Part shown: positions 12,901 to 24,900 of the stretch, piece by piece | How the letters are laid out: each line of letters starts with the position of its first letter | Numbering within the stretch: position 1 is the first letter of the stretch | DNA from: Gnetum montanum | Taxonomy: Eukaryota > Streptophyta > Gnetopsida > Gnetales > Gnetaceae | Assembly: GCA_015680685.1 (NCBI GenBank) | Contig: MNCI01004849.1 | Span: forward strand, 513,021-577,020 | Length of the DNA stretch: 64,000 nt | Reading direction: 5' to 3' | The notes under the pieces: generated by a model | Database searches by the model: none | The model's input: only the letters and a program-made list of their open reading frames with translations | What the model was told of the DNA's origin: nothing | Program-made: the position numbers and the translations under genes

Positions 12901-15900
12901 CCTAAGGATTTGATTCAAGAGGTTGTCCTAGGCATGCCCTTGGGAGAAGAGTAGGTCCAAGTGGAATATGAAAATATCATGGTTGGTGGGCCAGTGGGAC
13001 AACCACTATTGTAGGCATCTTGTAGTGTTTGTGGTAAAGAGGGGCATGTCGTTGCATCCTGTTGGGTGGTGGGATGCCAGGCTCAAGGCTTGAAGCATAT
13101 GGAGGGGGGTTGGATAATGGTTACTCGGTAGGGTGAAGGTAGGGGGAGAAAGAATCCTATAAGGGGTCAACCACGGCCCATGGCGGTTGGGGTGGGCCAC
13201 AAGTTATTAGTAGTGGTGGTGCTTGGGGTGGGTCAAAAACTGTCTACAGTGGAGGGAGTTTTGGTAGAGGGGGGGGGGGGGGGGGGGGNNNNNNNNNNNN
13301 NNNNNNNNNNNNNNNNNNNNNNNNNNNNNNNNNNNNNNNNNNNNNNNNNNNNNNNNNNNNNNNNNNNNNNNNNNNNNNNNNNNNNNNNNNNNNNNNNNNN
13401 NNNNNNNNNNNNNNNNNNNNNNNNNNNNNNNNNNNNNNNNNNNNNNNNNNNNNNNNNNNNNNNNNNNNNNNNNNNNNNNNNNNNNNNNNNNNNNNNNNNN
13501 NNNNNNNNNNNNNNNNNNNNNNNNNNNNNNNNNNNNNNNNNNNNNNNNNNNNNNNNNNNNNNNNNNNNNNNNNNNNNNNNNNNNNNNNNNNNNNNNNNNN
13601 NNNNNNNNNNNNNNNNNNNNNNNNNNNNNNNNNNNNNNNNNNNNNNNNNNNNNNNNNNNNNNNNNNNNNNNNNNNNNNNNNNNNNNNNNNNNNNNNNNNN
13701 NNNNNNNNNNNNNNNNNNNNNNNNNNNNNNNNNNNNNNNNNNNNNNNNNNNNNNNNNNNNNNNNNNNNNNNNNNNNNNNNNNNNNNNNNNNNNNNNNNNN
13801 NNNNNNNNNNNNNNNNNNNNNNNNNNNNNNNNNNNNNNNNNNNNNNNNNNNNNNNNNNNNNNNNNNNNNNNNNNNNNNNNNNNNNNNNNNNNNNNNNNNN
13901 NNNNNNNNNNNNNNNNNNNNNNNNNNNNNNNNNNNNNNNNNNNNNNNNNNNNNNNNNNNNNNNNNNNNNNNNNNNNNNNNNNNNNNNNNNNNNNNNNNNN
14001 NNNNNNNNNNNNNNNNNNNNNNNNNNNNNNNNNNNNNNNNNNNNNNNNNNNNNNNNNNNNNNNNNNNNNNNNNNNNNNNNNNNNNNNNNGTGGGGTGGTG
14101 AGGGGGTCCCTGTCGAGAAAGGGAATGCCAGAGGAGGGGTCAGCCCGGCCAAGGTCATGCAGAAGGAGGGGCTAGTATCTCCCATTCATGGTGTTTTTGG
14201 GCCTGATATGGGAGCCTTTGGCGATAAAGCGCTGGTGGCGGAAAGTGACCCTTTGATAACCTCTTCTAGTCTTATTATTCAGTACCATTGATGATGAATC
14301 CAGTGAGGATTCAAAGATAGTATGGTTTCAGATTGTAAGAAGCAAAATCTCAGCAGCAAAATAAAGGTCAAAATTTAATTCCCATTTTGCTTGACACAAC
14401 TCCAACAAAAGAATGTGTGTAGTCTTTGTTTACATGCCTTTTTTCCTACAATTTTTTTTTGCCAAATTGGTATTCTATTTTTCTTATTGTTCTTCTTAAC
14501 CAAGGCTTCTTCTATTCTAAGAATGACAACTTTCTCATAGTCCATTGTTGTGAAGGTATTGACATTGATTGTTGTCATTGTAGGACCCCCAACTTCCTAA
14601 CAATCCTCCCAACAAGATCAATGAGCATTTATCACTTGAAATCTTGTGATCCAATGCTTCTAGGTTTGCTACTATATCATTAAATTTTGCCAAAAATTTA
14701 GAGAGCATTTCAGCTTGCATTTTAAGCCGATGTAGTTTCCTATGCAGAAAAAACCCTATTATAGGATAGAGTAGCTTGAAATGTTGAATCCAATTTCTTG
14801 AGCAAATTGATGTTGATTTTCTTCTTATTATTTTACCAGAATCAAATCTGCAATGCACCTATGAATCAAACACAATGCCCCTCTTTCCAATTTCTGGAAA
14901 TTTTGATGAGTCATGGAAAAAGGTTTTTCAGTTAAAACAGAATCTCATTCTCTTTTGTAAACCAAATCAGCAACCTTCATCTTCCAAATGCTGTAGAAAT
15001 TTCCACTGCTTTTTTGAATAATAGCTATGTTAGGATCCATAACTCCCACTCAAGCAAGAAATTCCAGAAGAAAAACCTGTAGGAAAATCTAAAGAAACAC
15101 CACAAAATTTACATCCCTGCTTGTTTCTTTATAGCCACAAATAGCACCACTGCAACCTAAAATTCCTACATCTTCTACTATAGGACTTTCATAAATTTTA
15201 TTGTCTGCAAAATCACACGTGTGCTATCGAACCTTGCTCCAATTTGCACATAAGAAAGTGCAATAGAGAAAACCAACAAGCCCTCAACCTCACTCTTGAT
15301 ACCACTGGGTTGGAGAAAAATAGCACAATGGAGCATATGGACAACACATGATAACATGCAAGAGAATACATAGAGATAACACTGTAAAAAATCCTGAAGA
15401 TAATGAATGAAATACAAAATTGAAATTTGAATCAGAACTAGAACAATAGTTAATGCAAAACAGCAAGTAAGAGACCCAATATTTATGATGTAAAACCCTT
15501 GAGAATAGAGGGAAATCTCTACTGAAGAGCCCAAATTTTGTTGCTCAGACAATCCAAATGAGGAATTCATACACAATGATCAGGATCTAATGCTTAAAAT
15601 AGGCAAAGCCATGTTACAAACTCTACTCTGGAATGAAAGTTATCATCATAGAAGGATTTCAACAATGTAGAGCATTCTAGAGAATCATTTTTAAATTAAA
15701 AATAGATCCCATAGAATTATCTAGAAAGAACCCATTAACTAACAATAGCTCTATCTCTTCCAAAAAGATCATATTTGTCATTTGTTAGTTAAATAATAAA
15801 GTTGCAAGATTTAGCTTCACATTCATAACAAAAGGCTTATTGTCTTTTTCCCCTACATTATATACTTGATCTTGATGTGACCCATTGTCACTTGAATGAT

Positions 15901-18900
15901 CTCAACTCTCCATCACAACCAGAATATACAATCTCGAAACATGAGTCATGTTTCCACAAATACTTAGGATAGGTTATCTTTTATAAGTAAGAAACTGATA
16001 TAACTGCAATGCATGTCGATGATTGCAAAATGACTTAAGGATAGCAGTTATAAAGTGTCGATGTCGATACATTTCTGATAAACCATTCAGATGCTGGAAA
16101 CAAATTCAATAACAAATTCAACAAACTAGACTCAAAAACACCACGTAAATAACAGACATACTTCTGAAACATTATTTGAGTTAATCTCCATTGCACAGGA
16201 CTTTAGAATTCCTGTGCTGGAAGTTAACAAAAACCTTCAGGAATCATGCATTGGAACTTGTGGTAACTCGTACATCAAATTTCTGTACACATGGATCACC
16301 ATCCCACATATATAGTAATTCATATGCCTAAGAAACTAATTACTTGAACTAAATAATTTTACAACTGAGTTATCCATAGGTTTTGTTGTTTGCCTACAAA
16401 CATTTCATGCTTCCAAACCCACTTATTCATTTGTTGATTCAACCTGCATGTTCACCAACACGCCTCTTAGATTGAACATGTCAACACTTCGTAGCAAGAA
16501 GTTGAGTTAGTTATAGGTTGTTCAAGGCCATTCAAACATCTACCTTCTCCAATCTGAGGAACAGATTTTTCCATTGACTTCTTAGTGGGGAGGAATACCC
16601 AAATACGAACCTTGTTTAAATCATTGAGATGACTCACAAGTAAAGGCCTTGGCAAGCCCATCCACTTTTTGATATTTACTATTGACATACTGTAGTTTGA
16701 TTGGTTTTTATTCCACTTTCTCCTGGATATAGTGAACATCAAGCTTCATGTATGTAGTCTGCTCAACATGCATGTGATTTTTTGCTAACTGGATACTGGC
16801 TGTGTTATCACAGCAAAAAAGAATAGGTGTGGATATCAACACTTGCAATTCCCCCACGAGTTATTGAATCCGAAACACTTCTTTAATTGTTTCCTGTAGA
16901 ACATGACATTTTGACGTCATTGATGAAATAGCAATAGTCCTCTGCTTGTAACTGCCCTAACAAACTGGAAAATTTCTAAGAAAGATAAGGTATCTTGTGT
17001 ATGAATGTCATTGACCTGAATTTGCCTATAAGTTAACAGTTAAATCTATTTAGACCACTGGAATAGTGAAACTGAAATTGAATTTTTACTTACATCCATT
17101 GAGACCCTCTTGGATCTCTTAGACAAAGCAGTTTCGGAATTCCTTTTATGGACCTTTTTTTTTAAAAAAAAATCCATACTTCCATGTCACCCACTGGAAT
17201 TAAACCTATGCCATGGGGTTTTCATGTCAAGGCTCTTACCATAAGCTAACACCTCATTGTTAGACCTTGAAAAGGATCACCTATCATGTAGTGTAAGATT
17301 CTGGTCAAGCCTTCATATAATTGTTGGTTTTATTCATTATAGTAACCAGTGGATTCACAGAAAACTTAATGTTAGGATTTGTGTTAAATATAGGAGACTC
17401 CCAAATAGTTATCTATATTGTATTGGATCTATCCATTTCCCTGTAGTGTAATTTGAAAACTTGCAACTAATGAAAGATCTTGTGTCTTTGCCTGACTTAG
17501 ATTATAGTCTTAGAATAATTCACATGATGAGAATACCATCAATATGGAAAATATTTCTGTTTTGAAAGTACTAATGAGCATTGATTGTTTTCCTGTGGTG
17601 AGAATATCATCAATATGATAATCATCATTATAACCGTATTCATCAGCATTGATTTTTTTCCATTTTTCAACATCCTATGCTCTCAATAGATATCATGATA
17701 GATTTTGATACCATGCACGTGGTGCCTGTTTTAAGCCATATAATGATTTCTTCAAACACTAGACTAACCCTTCTGACGGTTCATACCCTATCAGTGGTTC
17801 CTTAAAAATTGTGTCATTCAAGTTTCTGAAATGAAAGCTAACTTTACATCCAACTGATGTATCATTCAATTGAAGATTGCTACAACCTTTAGAAAAATTC
17901 TGAGAGTTACTTTACAAGGTGTCATAGCAAAGATTTCAGTGTAATGAATACCTTCTGCTTGAGAAATTCCGTTTGCTGCCATATACATTTTATATTTATC
18001 CAGATCACCGTCTTCTCTTATATTTCTAGTACAAGCATTAGAAACCCATCTTGATTTAATGACTTGTCGATCTTGTAGTCTCTTCACAACTTCCTATATT
18101 TTTAATGTTTATTATCCATTGTTTCCTTCCAATGTGGCTTCTCCAAAGCCTCTTTTGCATTTTTTGGTACTTTGTTATCTAGAAGCATCACAAAAGTTGT
18201 CATATCTACCCATTAGCAATTATAGAGTCCCATCGCCATTGGAGGTTTTGAGAGATCAACATGTTCTAACCATGCTTATGAAGATCGGATTGGATTATAG
18301 ATAATTTTTTCATGCTTAAGATTCTAGATTGTGGATTGCAATTCTAAATCGTGTGGAATTGTGATATTAAAAAATATCAATTTTTTAATCATATTCAAAA
18401 ATATATGCAACCAAAATAGAAATTTCTAAACATATTAACATAACAACATTTTTTTTGAAGAGAACAAGAAAAAATAGAAAAAGAATTGTACAAAGTAGAA
18501 AGAAGGCCATCCGATCCAATGGGGGTAGGACACCTAGTCTACCACCCAAAAGCGAAACCCACCCTAAACTGAAAACCCCCAACAACCAACAAAGCACCTG
18601 CCTAGTAGCAAAACACCAATCCCACCAAATATCAGTACAGTTAAGACAAAAATCGAGGCACACCACAAGCCAAAACCAAAATGGGGCATGGGCCAACAAC
18701 AACTACCGACCAAAGTGCTAGAGTTGCTTGGACAACTATAGGCAAGGGTGGCTAGCCCGCTCTTGAGCGTGAATGTTATCAAGCATCCTCCTATGCTGTT
18801 CAGTATCAACAAAGGCTATCACATGTTGAAACTCTTTGGCAGCCTCCACATTTCCTTTCCCATTTGGATGCAGCCTTGTAGTAGTTTGTTAGATGTGTCA

Positions 18901-21900
18901 ACGAAGCATCCCCCATGGCGTTTGACTGCAGATATCCATCACAACATATGGGCATTTGTCCTCCCACATCTATATAGCCTAATCCTGCTCTCATGTGCAC
19001 GATCAATCTAATGTTGATGTTCTGCTGCCTCCTCTCTATCCTGCTCACACTATGCCCACTTATGCTGCTCACGTTCAACATTTTGTTGCTCCGCCTGCCA
19101 CATTTCCACTCTGATCTGTTCCCGCAGTGAATCTTCCAATGTAGCTCTCAGCGTCGAGTCCTTAAGATCCCACTTATGCCGCATCCTTTTTTCCCTGTCT
19201 ACCATTGCATGCTCCATTGCATTGAGCTGCTGAGCAAACTCCTACTCACGGGCTTCCCACTTGGCTTCCCAAGTGATCCGCCCAACTCGTCAAGCTTCCT
19301 CAGCTACTTCTTTAGAAGCCTTGGCCACCGCCATACGTGTCCTCTTTGTAGCCAGCTTAGTGTCCATCTCCTGAAGCACGCTTTGTGCTTCCAAGCATTG
19401 AACTTGCACCTGAGCAGCCTTCGGCTCCTCCTTGACCGCCCGCACTTCCTCCAACACCTGCCCACCATACCTGCATAACAACATTGCATTAAGCATGAAC
19501 ATCAACATAATTTATTATTTATACTCCCATATACATTACATAAAATTTTAAATATAAGCTACATTACAATTTTCATTCATCGTCAACTAAAAGTTTAAAA
19601 GAGATGAGTTGAGGAATTTCTGAAATAAGTTGCTGAAGTGATTCAAAATGAGTTGAAGAATGCATTTTTGAACTCTTAAAGAATGTGCTACTGAGATTCC
19701 TAAGAATGTGTTGCTCATTGCAGAAAAAAGTGCACTCAAAGTGCTGACAACCTTGAAACTGCTAATGATGCATATTTAGAATGTTCTATACTCATTCTTT
19801 CTACTTTTATAGTTGTATTGAGTCATGAATTTTGTTATTGACATGGTGTTTTAGTGTTTAATGAAATGTTTAATTTTAATTAAGTGTAAACTTCTAACTG
19901 GTATTTTTAAAGATTCCGAAATTGTCTAGAATTACCTAGAATTGTCTAGAATCATCAATATCATCTGGAATTACAATTCCAAACTAGATCATGATCTAGA
20001 ACAGATCCAGATCACAATTGTTCAGATCGTGATCCGGAATCACCTAGATCACAATCCCAATCTGATCTTCATAAGTATGGTTGTAACCATCATTGGTCAA
20101 GTCCATCTTGTATTTACTTGAGAATTCCATGTACCCTTGGATGTTAGGCTGACACTTATCTCAGTTGCCTATTTGATGTGGCACTCTTAGCTTCTAACAC
20201 ATTGTGTGTCTGTGTTATTTTGTTCTGTTGATCCTCCATATTCTGATCATGGGTGAACTTCATTTTTGAATTTTCACATTAACAAGAGGTTCAACTTTTT
20301 ATTCAAGTCTCATGTACATGAGGTTGCATTCCCTTGTGGTTTTTCACCATCTTTGAGTCCAAACAATGTTTCATTAAATGTTACACTGTGAGATATAACA
20401 ACTTTTTTTAACAAGTTCCAAAGCAACTAGTCATTGTTTCATTTATTGCATTTTCCTCAAATTTTTTATGGATGGATACGTGTTGGTATGCTTTGTATTC
20501 GAAAATGCAGAAACGTTTAATGCTTAGGTGTCGTCTTAACCAAGCTCTTTCCAGACACATTCTAGGTAATCTCTTGGCAAGGGAATGATTTATAATATAA
20601 TTAATTGTCACAACTCACAATGGCTTCAGCCCCATCATTTTGCTTTCAAACTTGCTATTTTGAACATGCACCTTGTTATTTTTACTAAACTTCTATTCTT
20701 ACGTTCGTGCTAGTCCATTCTTTTGTGGGGAGTATGGAAGGTTCATTAACTTTAATTTCTTTGTTTGCAAAAGCTGTTCAAATTTTATATGATATATACT
20801 CTATCCCATTATCTGTTTGTAATATAGCAATATTTAATCCTACTTGATCTTGGATCATATTTCTAAATTCCATAAACTTTTTGATGACTTCATCTTTATA
20901 GAGTACGAGATATACCCATGTTTTCTTGGTAAATTCACCTATAAATGTTGGTGAGACATGGCACACTTGGTAAAATCACTTTACATTGTCACAAAGTATC
21001 TGAAATTGTCTCAAAGACGTCATTGTAGCCAATTTTGAGCAATTTGTTTATAGAGATGATTCACCTTCTTCACGTCAGATTTATTTCCCTTAAGATTCCT
21101 CAAACAGCTTGGATTGATATACCAAGTACTGTTCTGCACAAGCATTGCTAATTCTTTTGGGCTTCCTTAAGTGTGGGCTGTTATGCACAAGCATTACTAA
21201 TTCTTTGTCTTTTGCTCCTTAAATATATTGAACCTCTTCATCTGCATTACTCATATTGTATGCCATATATCTCATCATCTTCAAATAAACCTTGCTTGTA
21301 TGAGGTTTTAAAGATTGAACTAGTAGTCTTTAACCAAATGATCTGTCTTTTCACAGAGTAGACACTTCCTTCATCCTTCATTTTTACAAATTTGTAAATT
21401 TGAGTTACCACACTTTCTAGATTGATTGGTGTTGTTATTAGTGTTATTGCTTGCATGCTGTTGCAATCTTTTAGTATACCCTATATCTTGTCTAGCATAC
21501 ATAACTTGGTTTTGCTTGTCAACTTTGGATTTTATTTCCATTATTTACTTCTACAATTAAAACAAATTTTTTTCTGGAGTAGATAGTAATCCAATAATAT
21601 TAGCCACTAACTTTTCTAGAAGTTTTTAGGCAATTGGAGAATATGGGTAGATTTAACGAATGTTGGGTTAGCTTGAAAGCAACCATGTGTATAAATTGAC
21701 ATGAAGGGTAATGGAATTGATTGTCCAAGGGTTTGCCCGTATTTGGTTGGGGCTCAGGACTTACTTCTAGGATCTTGTTAGTGATTGATTTTGTTTCTGA
21801 TGTGCTAATCTGTTGTGCTAATTTTTGTTTTCAATCACAGAATCTGTTATTGTTGATGGCCCCTAATAGTGGTATTAGAGCTTGTAGAATTGAATGACAA

Positions 21901-24900
21901 GTTAGATGCAGTGTAATAGTTTCAAACTTGAATAATCTGTCTGATAACCTAGTAATTGATTTGTTCACCCGCTCTGTTGCTGGCGCTATTTCTTTAACAT
22001 TGATAAATTCCATTCATATAAATATTAATCTCTCACGAAATCTGTTATGGACTTACCAGGATTGATGTAACAGGTATTGAACTATAATTTGATAATCCTT
22101 AATGCGTCTTTGTTTGTAATGCCATACATCTTTTTTAACTTGGACCGCATGTTAGATGCAGTTTAAACTCCAAAAATGTCTCTTTGAACATCAAATGTCA
22201 TCAAGGATCTCAATAATGCAACAACAATCTTATTCTTTGCCTTCTGCACATTTATCATCTAATCAACTTGCACGTCCGAGGAACTTTTACGTATCTCGAA
22301 CACTTCTTTCACACCAATGATTTATCTCTATGTGATGCCTCCACTCTTTATAATTATTTTATAATTATTTTTGGTGAGTGCCTGTGAGTCTGTTAGCTGG
22401 ATCTTTCCTACCAACTGCATTTTTTTTTATTATCCTGGACCCCACTACTCCCCGAAATAGAGAGCTTCACATCCCTACCCAACTTTTCAAATCATAATAT
22501 TAATTTGTGTACTCAATCTACGTGGTCTGGTACTGAATCCGCGTGTTTTTATAAGGTGACCCATTGTCACTTGAGTGATCTTGAGTCTGTATCAATACAT
22601 GAATACATTGTCCGAAAGCGTGAGGAATATATATAGGAAAGCTTTTCTTTTAGGGAGTAATAAATTGATACAAGTGTAATGCATGTCAATAATCACAAAT
22701 TGCCTCAAGGATGTCACTTACAATTCAAACAATGTGATAAATTGGTAACAAACACTTTTGAAGTTTGGAAACAAACTCAATAACAAATTCAACAAACTTG
22801 ACTGAAACATGACCCAAATAATAGACACATTCCTAAAACACTATTTCAGTTAATCTTCATCACACAGAACCCCAGAATTCCTACCCTGGAGATTAATAGA
22901 AACCTTAAGCAATCTTGTGTCCAAACTTATGTGCCTGAGAAACTAACATCTTAAGCCAAAGAGTCATACAACAAAGCTATCCATAGGTTATGTTGTGGTC
23001 TTACACATATTCATGCAATGAGACCCACTCTTCATGTGTTGATGATGAAAGCTCAAACTGCATATTCACCAGTATATGTATTTAATGGTTTTTGACCTGT
23101 TATAGTTCTGCAATAAGTGACAACAATGTAATCACTCCACTTCATAAATTTGTTTAAAAAATAGTCGTCTGTGGAATCGATGGTATCCTGTAGGACTGTA
23201 TCTCACTGAAAGCACACTTCACCTCTTGCTCTGGGGGTAAACCCAATGACATTCTATTATATATTTTCTTTCATATTGCAGAATTGTATCATTATGTGCA
23301 CAGTCTGTGCACATATGCTTAAATAATGATTGAGACCTGGTAATTCAGCTTTTGTAGACCAAATTATTTACTATTTTTAAAGAACATGCAGGTCGATTAT
23401 ATTAGAAAATAAACTAAGTGCCACAACAAAGACAAACAGATAACATAAACCAGAATTGCTGAGCAATCGTGGACCAACAATCAAATGAGTGATTAAATGC
23501 TACCATAAACCAAAACAGCTAGCCAAATGGGAAATTAACCATCACTAAACAACACAATTAATCAGTGGTATCTGACCTTGGATTTTTTAATCTACGTGGC
23601 ACTGTGCCCCAGTGACAGAGGCAATGGCATTGTGTGGTAGGGTGACAGCTGCAGATGCATCCTTTGATGTGATTTGACCATGAAGACTGTAGTTGTCTTG
23701 TGCGCTGCATCTGGGTTCACGGAGCACCTTGGAAATCATGACGGCGAGGTAGGAGGTCAGTGAGGAAACCACTCCTGTGGACAATACTTTCTACATTCCT
23801 TTGAGGAAGTTCCAGAAGGGAATGCTAGATGGAACTTTGTTGTCTCAATTTTTTCATTACAAGGAACAGCAATAGATCAAAGTGCTAAGCTTATTCAGTA
23901 AATTGTTCAGAGAATTTCCCCATGTGAATAGGCAATTCCCTAAGAAAGAAAAACAATTATCATGGAAATTGATGAATCTCGTTAGCCAAGCACACAAAAT
24001 AATCTTTTAAAGGAGCTCGTTAAGGAAGCTTGTAAAGATTTGGATTGAATTATAGCTTATGAATTCATTCCACGAGAACACAAACATGCAACATAGGAAG
24101 CCCTAGAAGAAGAATGAAGCTTATAGCGGAAACTGTTTGGAAAATACCTAAGGATTAGTAAAGAAAGTTTGTTTAATCCAGCTAAGGTTCTGGGATCAAT
24201 TCATAGCCATGAGTATTATCTTATTTAGCAGAGCTCAGAGATTGTTAATCAGCTAAATGTATTTATTTTCTGATGGGCCTATTTGTTTAAGAATTGGTTT
24301 ATAGAACCAAATTTAGGTTCTAGCTACTTTGGTTCTACAAGATGGCCACTTTGTCATGTTGGATTTAAGATAATAAGTTTAGGATGAAAATAGAAGGGAT
24401 TACACCTTAACCATTTTTTTCATCAGACAAGCATTTATTAAAAGGAAAGAGCTTGTAGGCTTATAGTCCGATTTTATAGATGGATTGTCATATCCGGTAA
24501 CACATTTAGGCTCATGCATTAAGGTAGTTTATGGAAACAGAAGCTTCAAATCAAAGAAAATTGGCTTTTAATGAGGAGTTCTTAGAACCAAAAATTGGTT
24601 CTACAAACAAGCCTAAGTTTGGTTCTGCCATGTCAGCTACGTGATGAATTAGCATTTATATGAATGCCTTGATACAAAAGGCCTGGAGCTCGGTTCCACA
24701 TTATCACAAGCCATGTCAGTGAAGGCTTATAGAACCAAAAATTGGTTCTATAAAGGAGTACCAAATCAGTTCTACAAATAAAGTTCATATTATGTGTTAT
24801 GTAGATTGAGTTAGAGAGACTCCGTTCCTAGAATCAAAGAGGAAGATTTTTTTTTTTTTTTTTTTTTTGTTTGAGAAAAATTTGGGTTATCAAATTAAAA

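Larger units (their letters stand above)
15875..23074 (-). mobile_element. Antisense Ty1/copia element with two LTRs, decayed
   Basis: LTRs at about 15875-16460 and 22554-23074 share CCCATTGTCACTTGA near one end and GCAT(G/A)TTCACCA(A/G)(C/T)A at the other. Next to the left (3') LTR is a purine tract, CTAAGAGGCG on the reverse strand. Between them, reading right to left: gag-like sequence (22.4-21.8 kb), integrase (20966-20778, ending in LQTDNGIEYIS) and reverse transcriptase N-terminal part (18087-17866, RQVIKSRWVSNAC then DKYKM). Many stops. It is interrupted by a TIR element at 18268-20082. Confidence 0.7.

Noticed and set aside
13180-14185. Long open frames of more than 300 codons on both strands
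   Set aside because: They consist almost wholly of N positions in the assembly gap.
24847-24868. Poly-T run as an independent microsatellite
   Set aside because: It is the poly-A tail of the antisense LINE, directly beside its target duplication.
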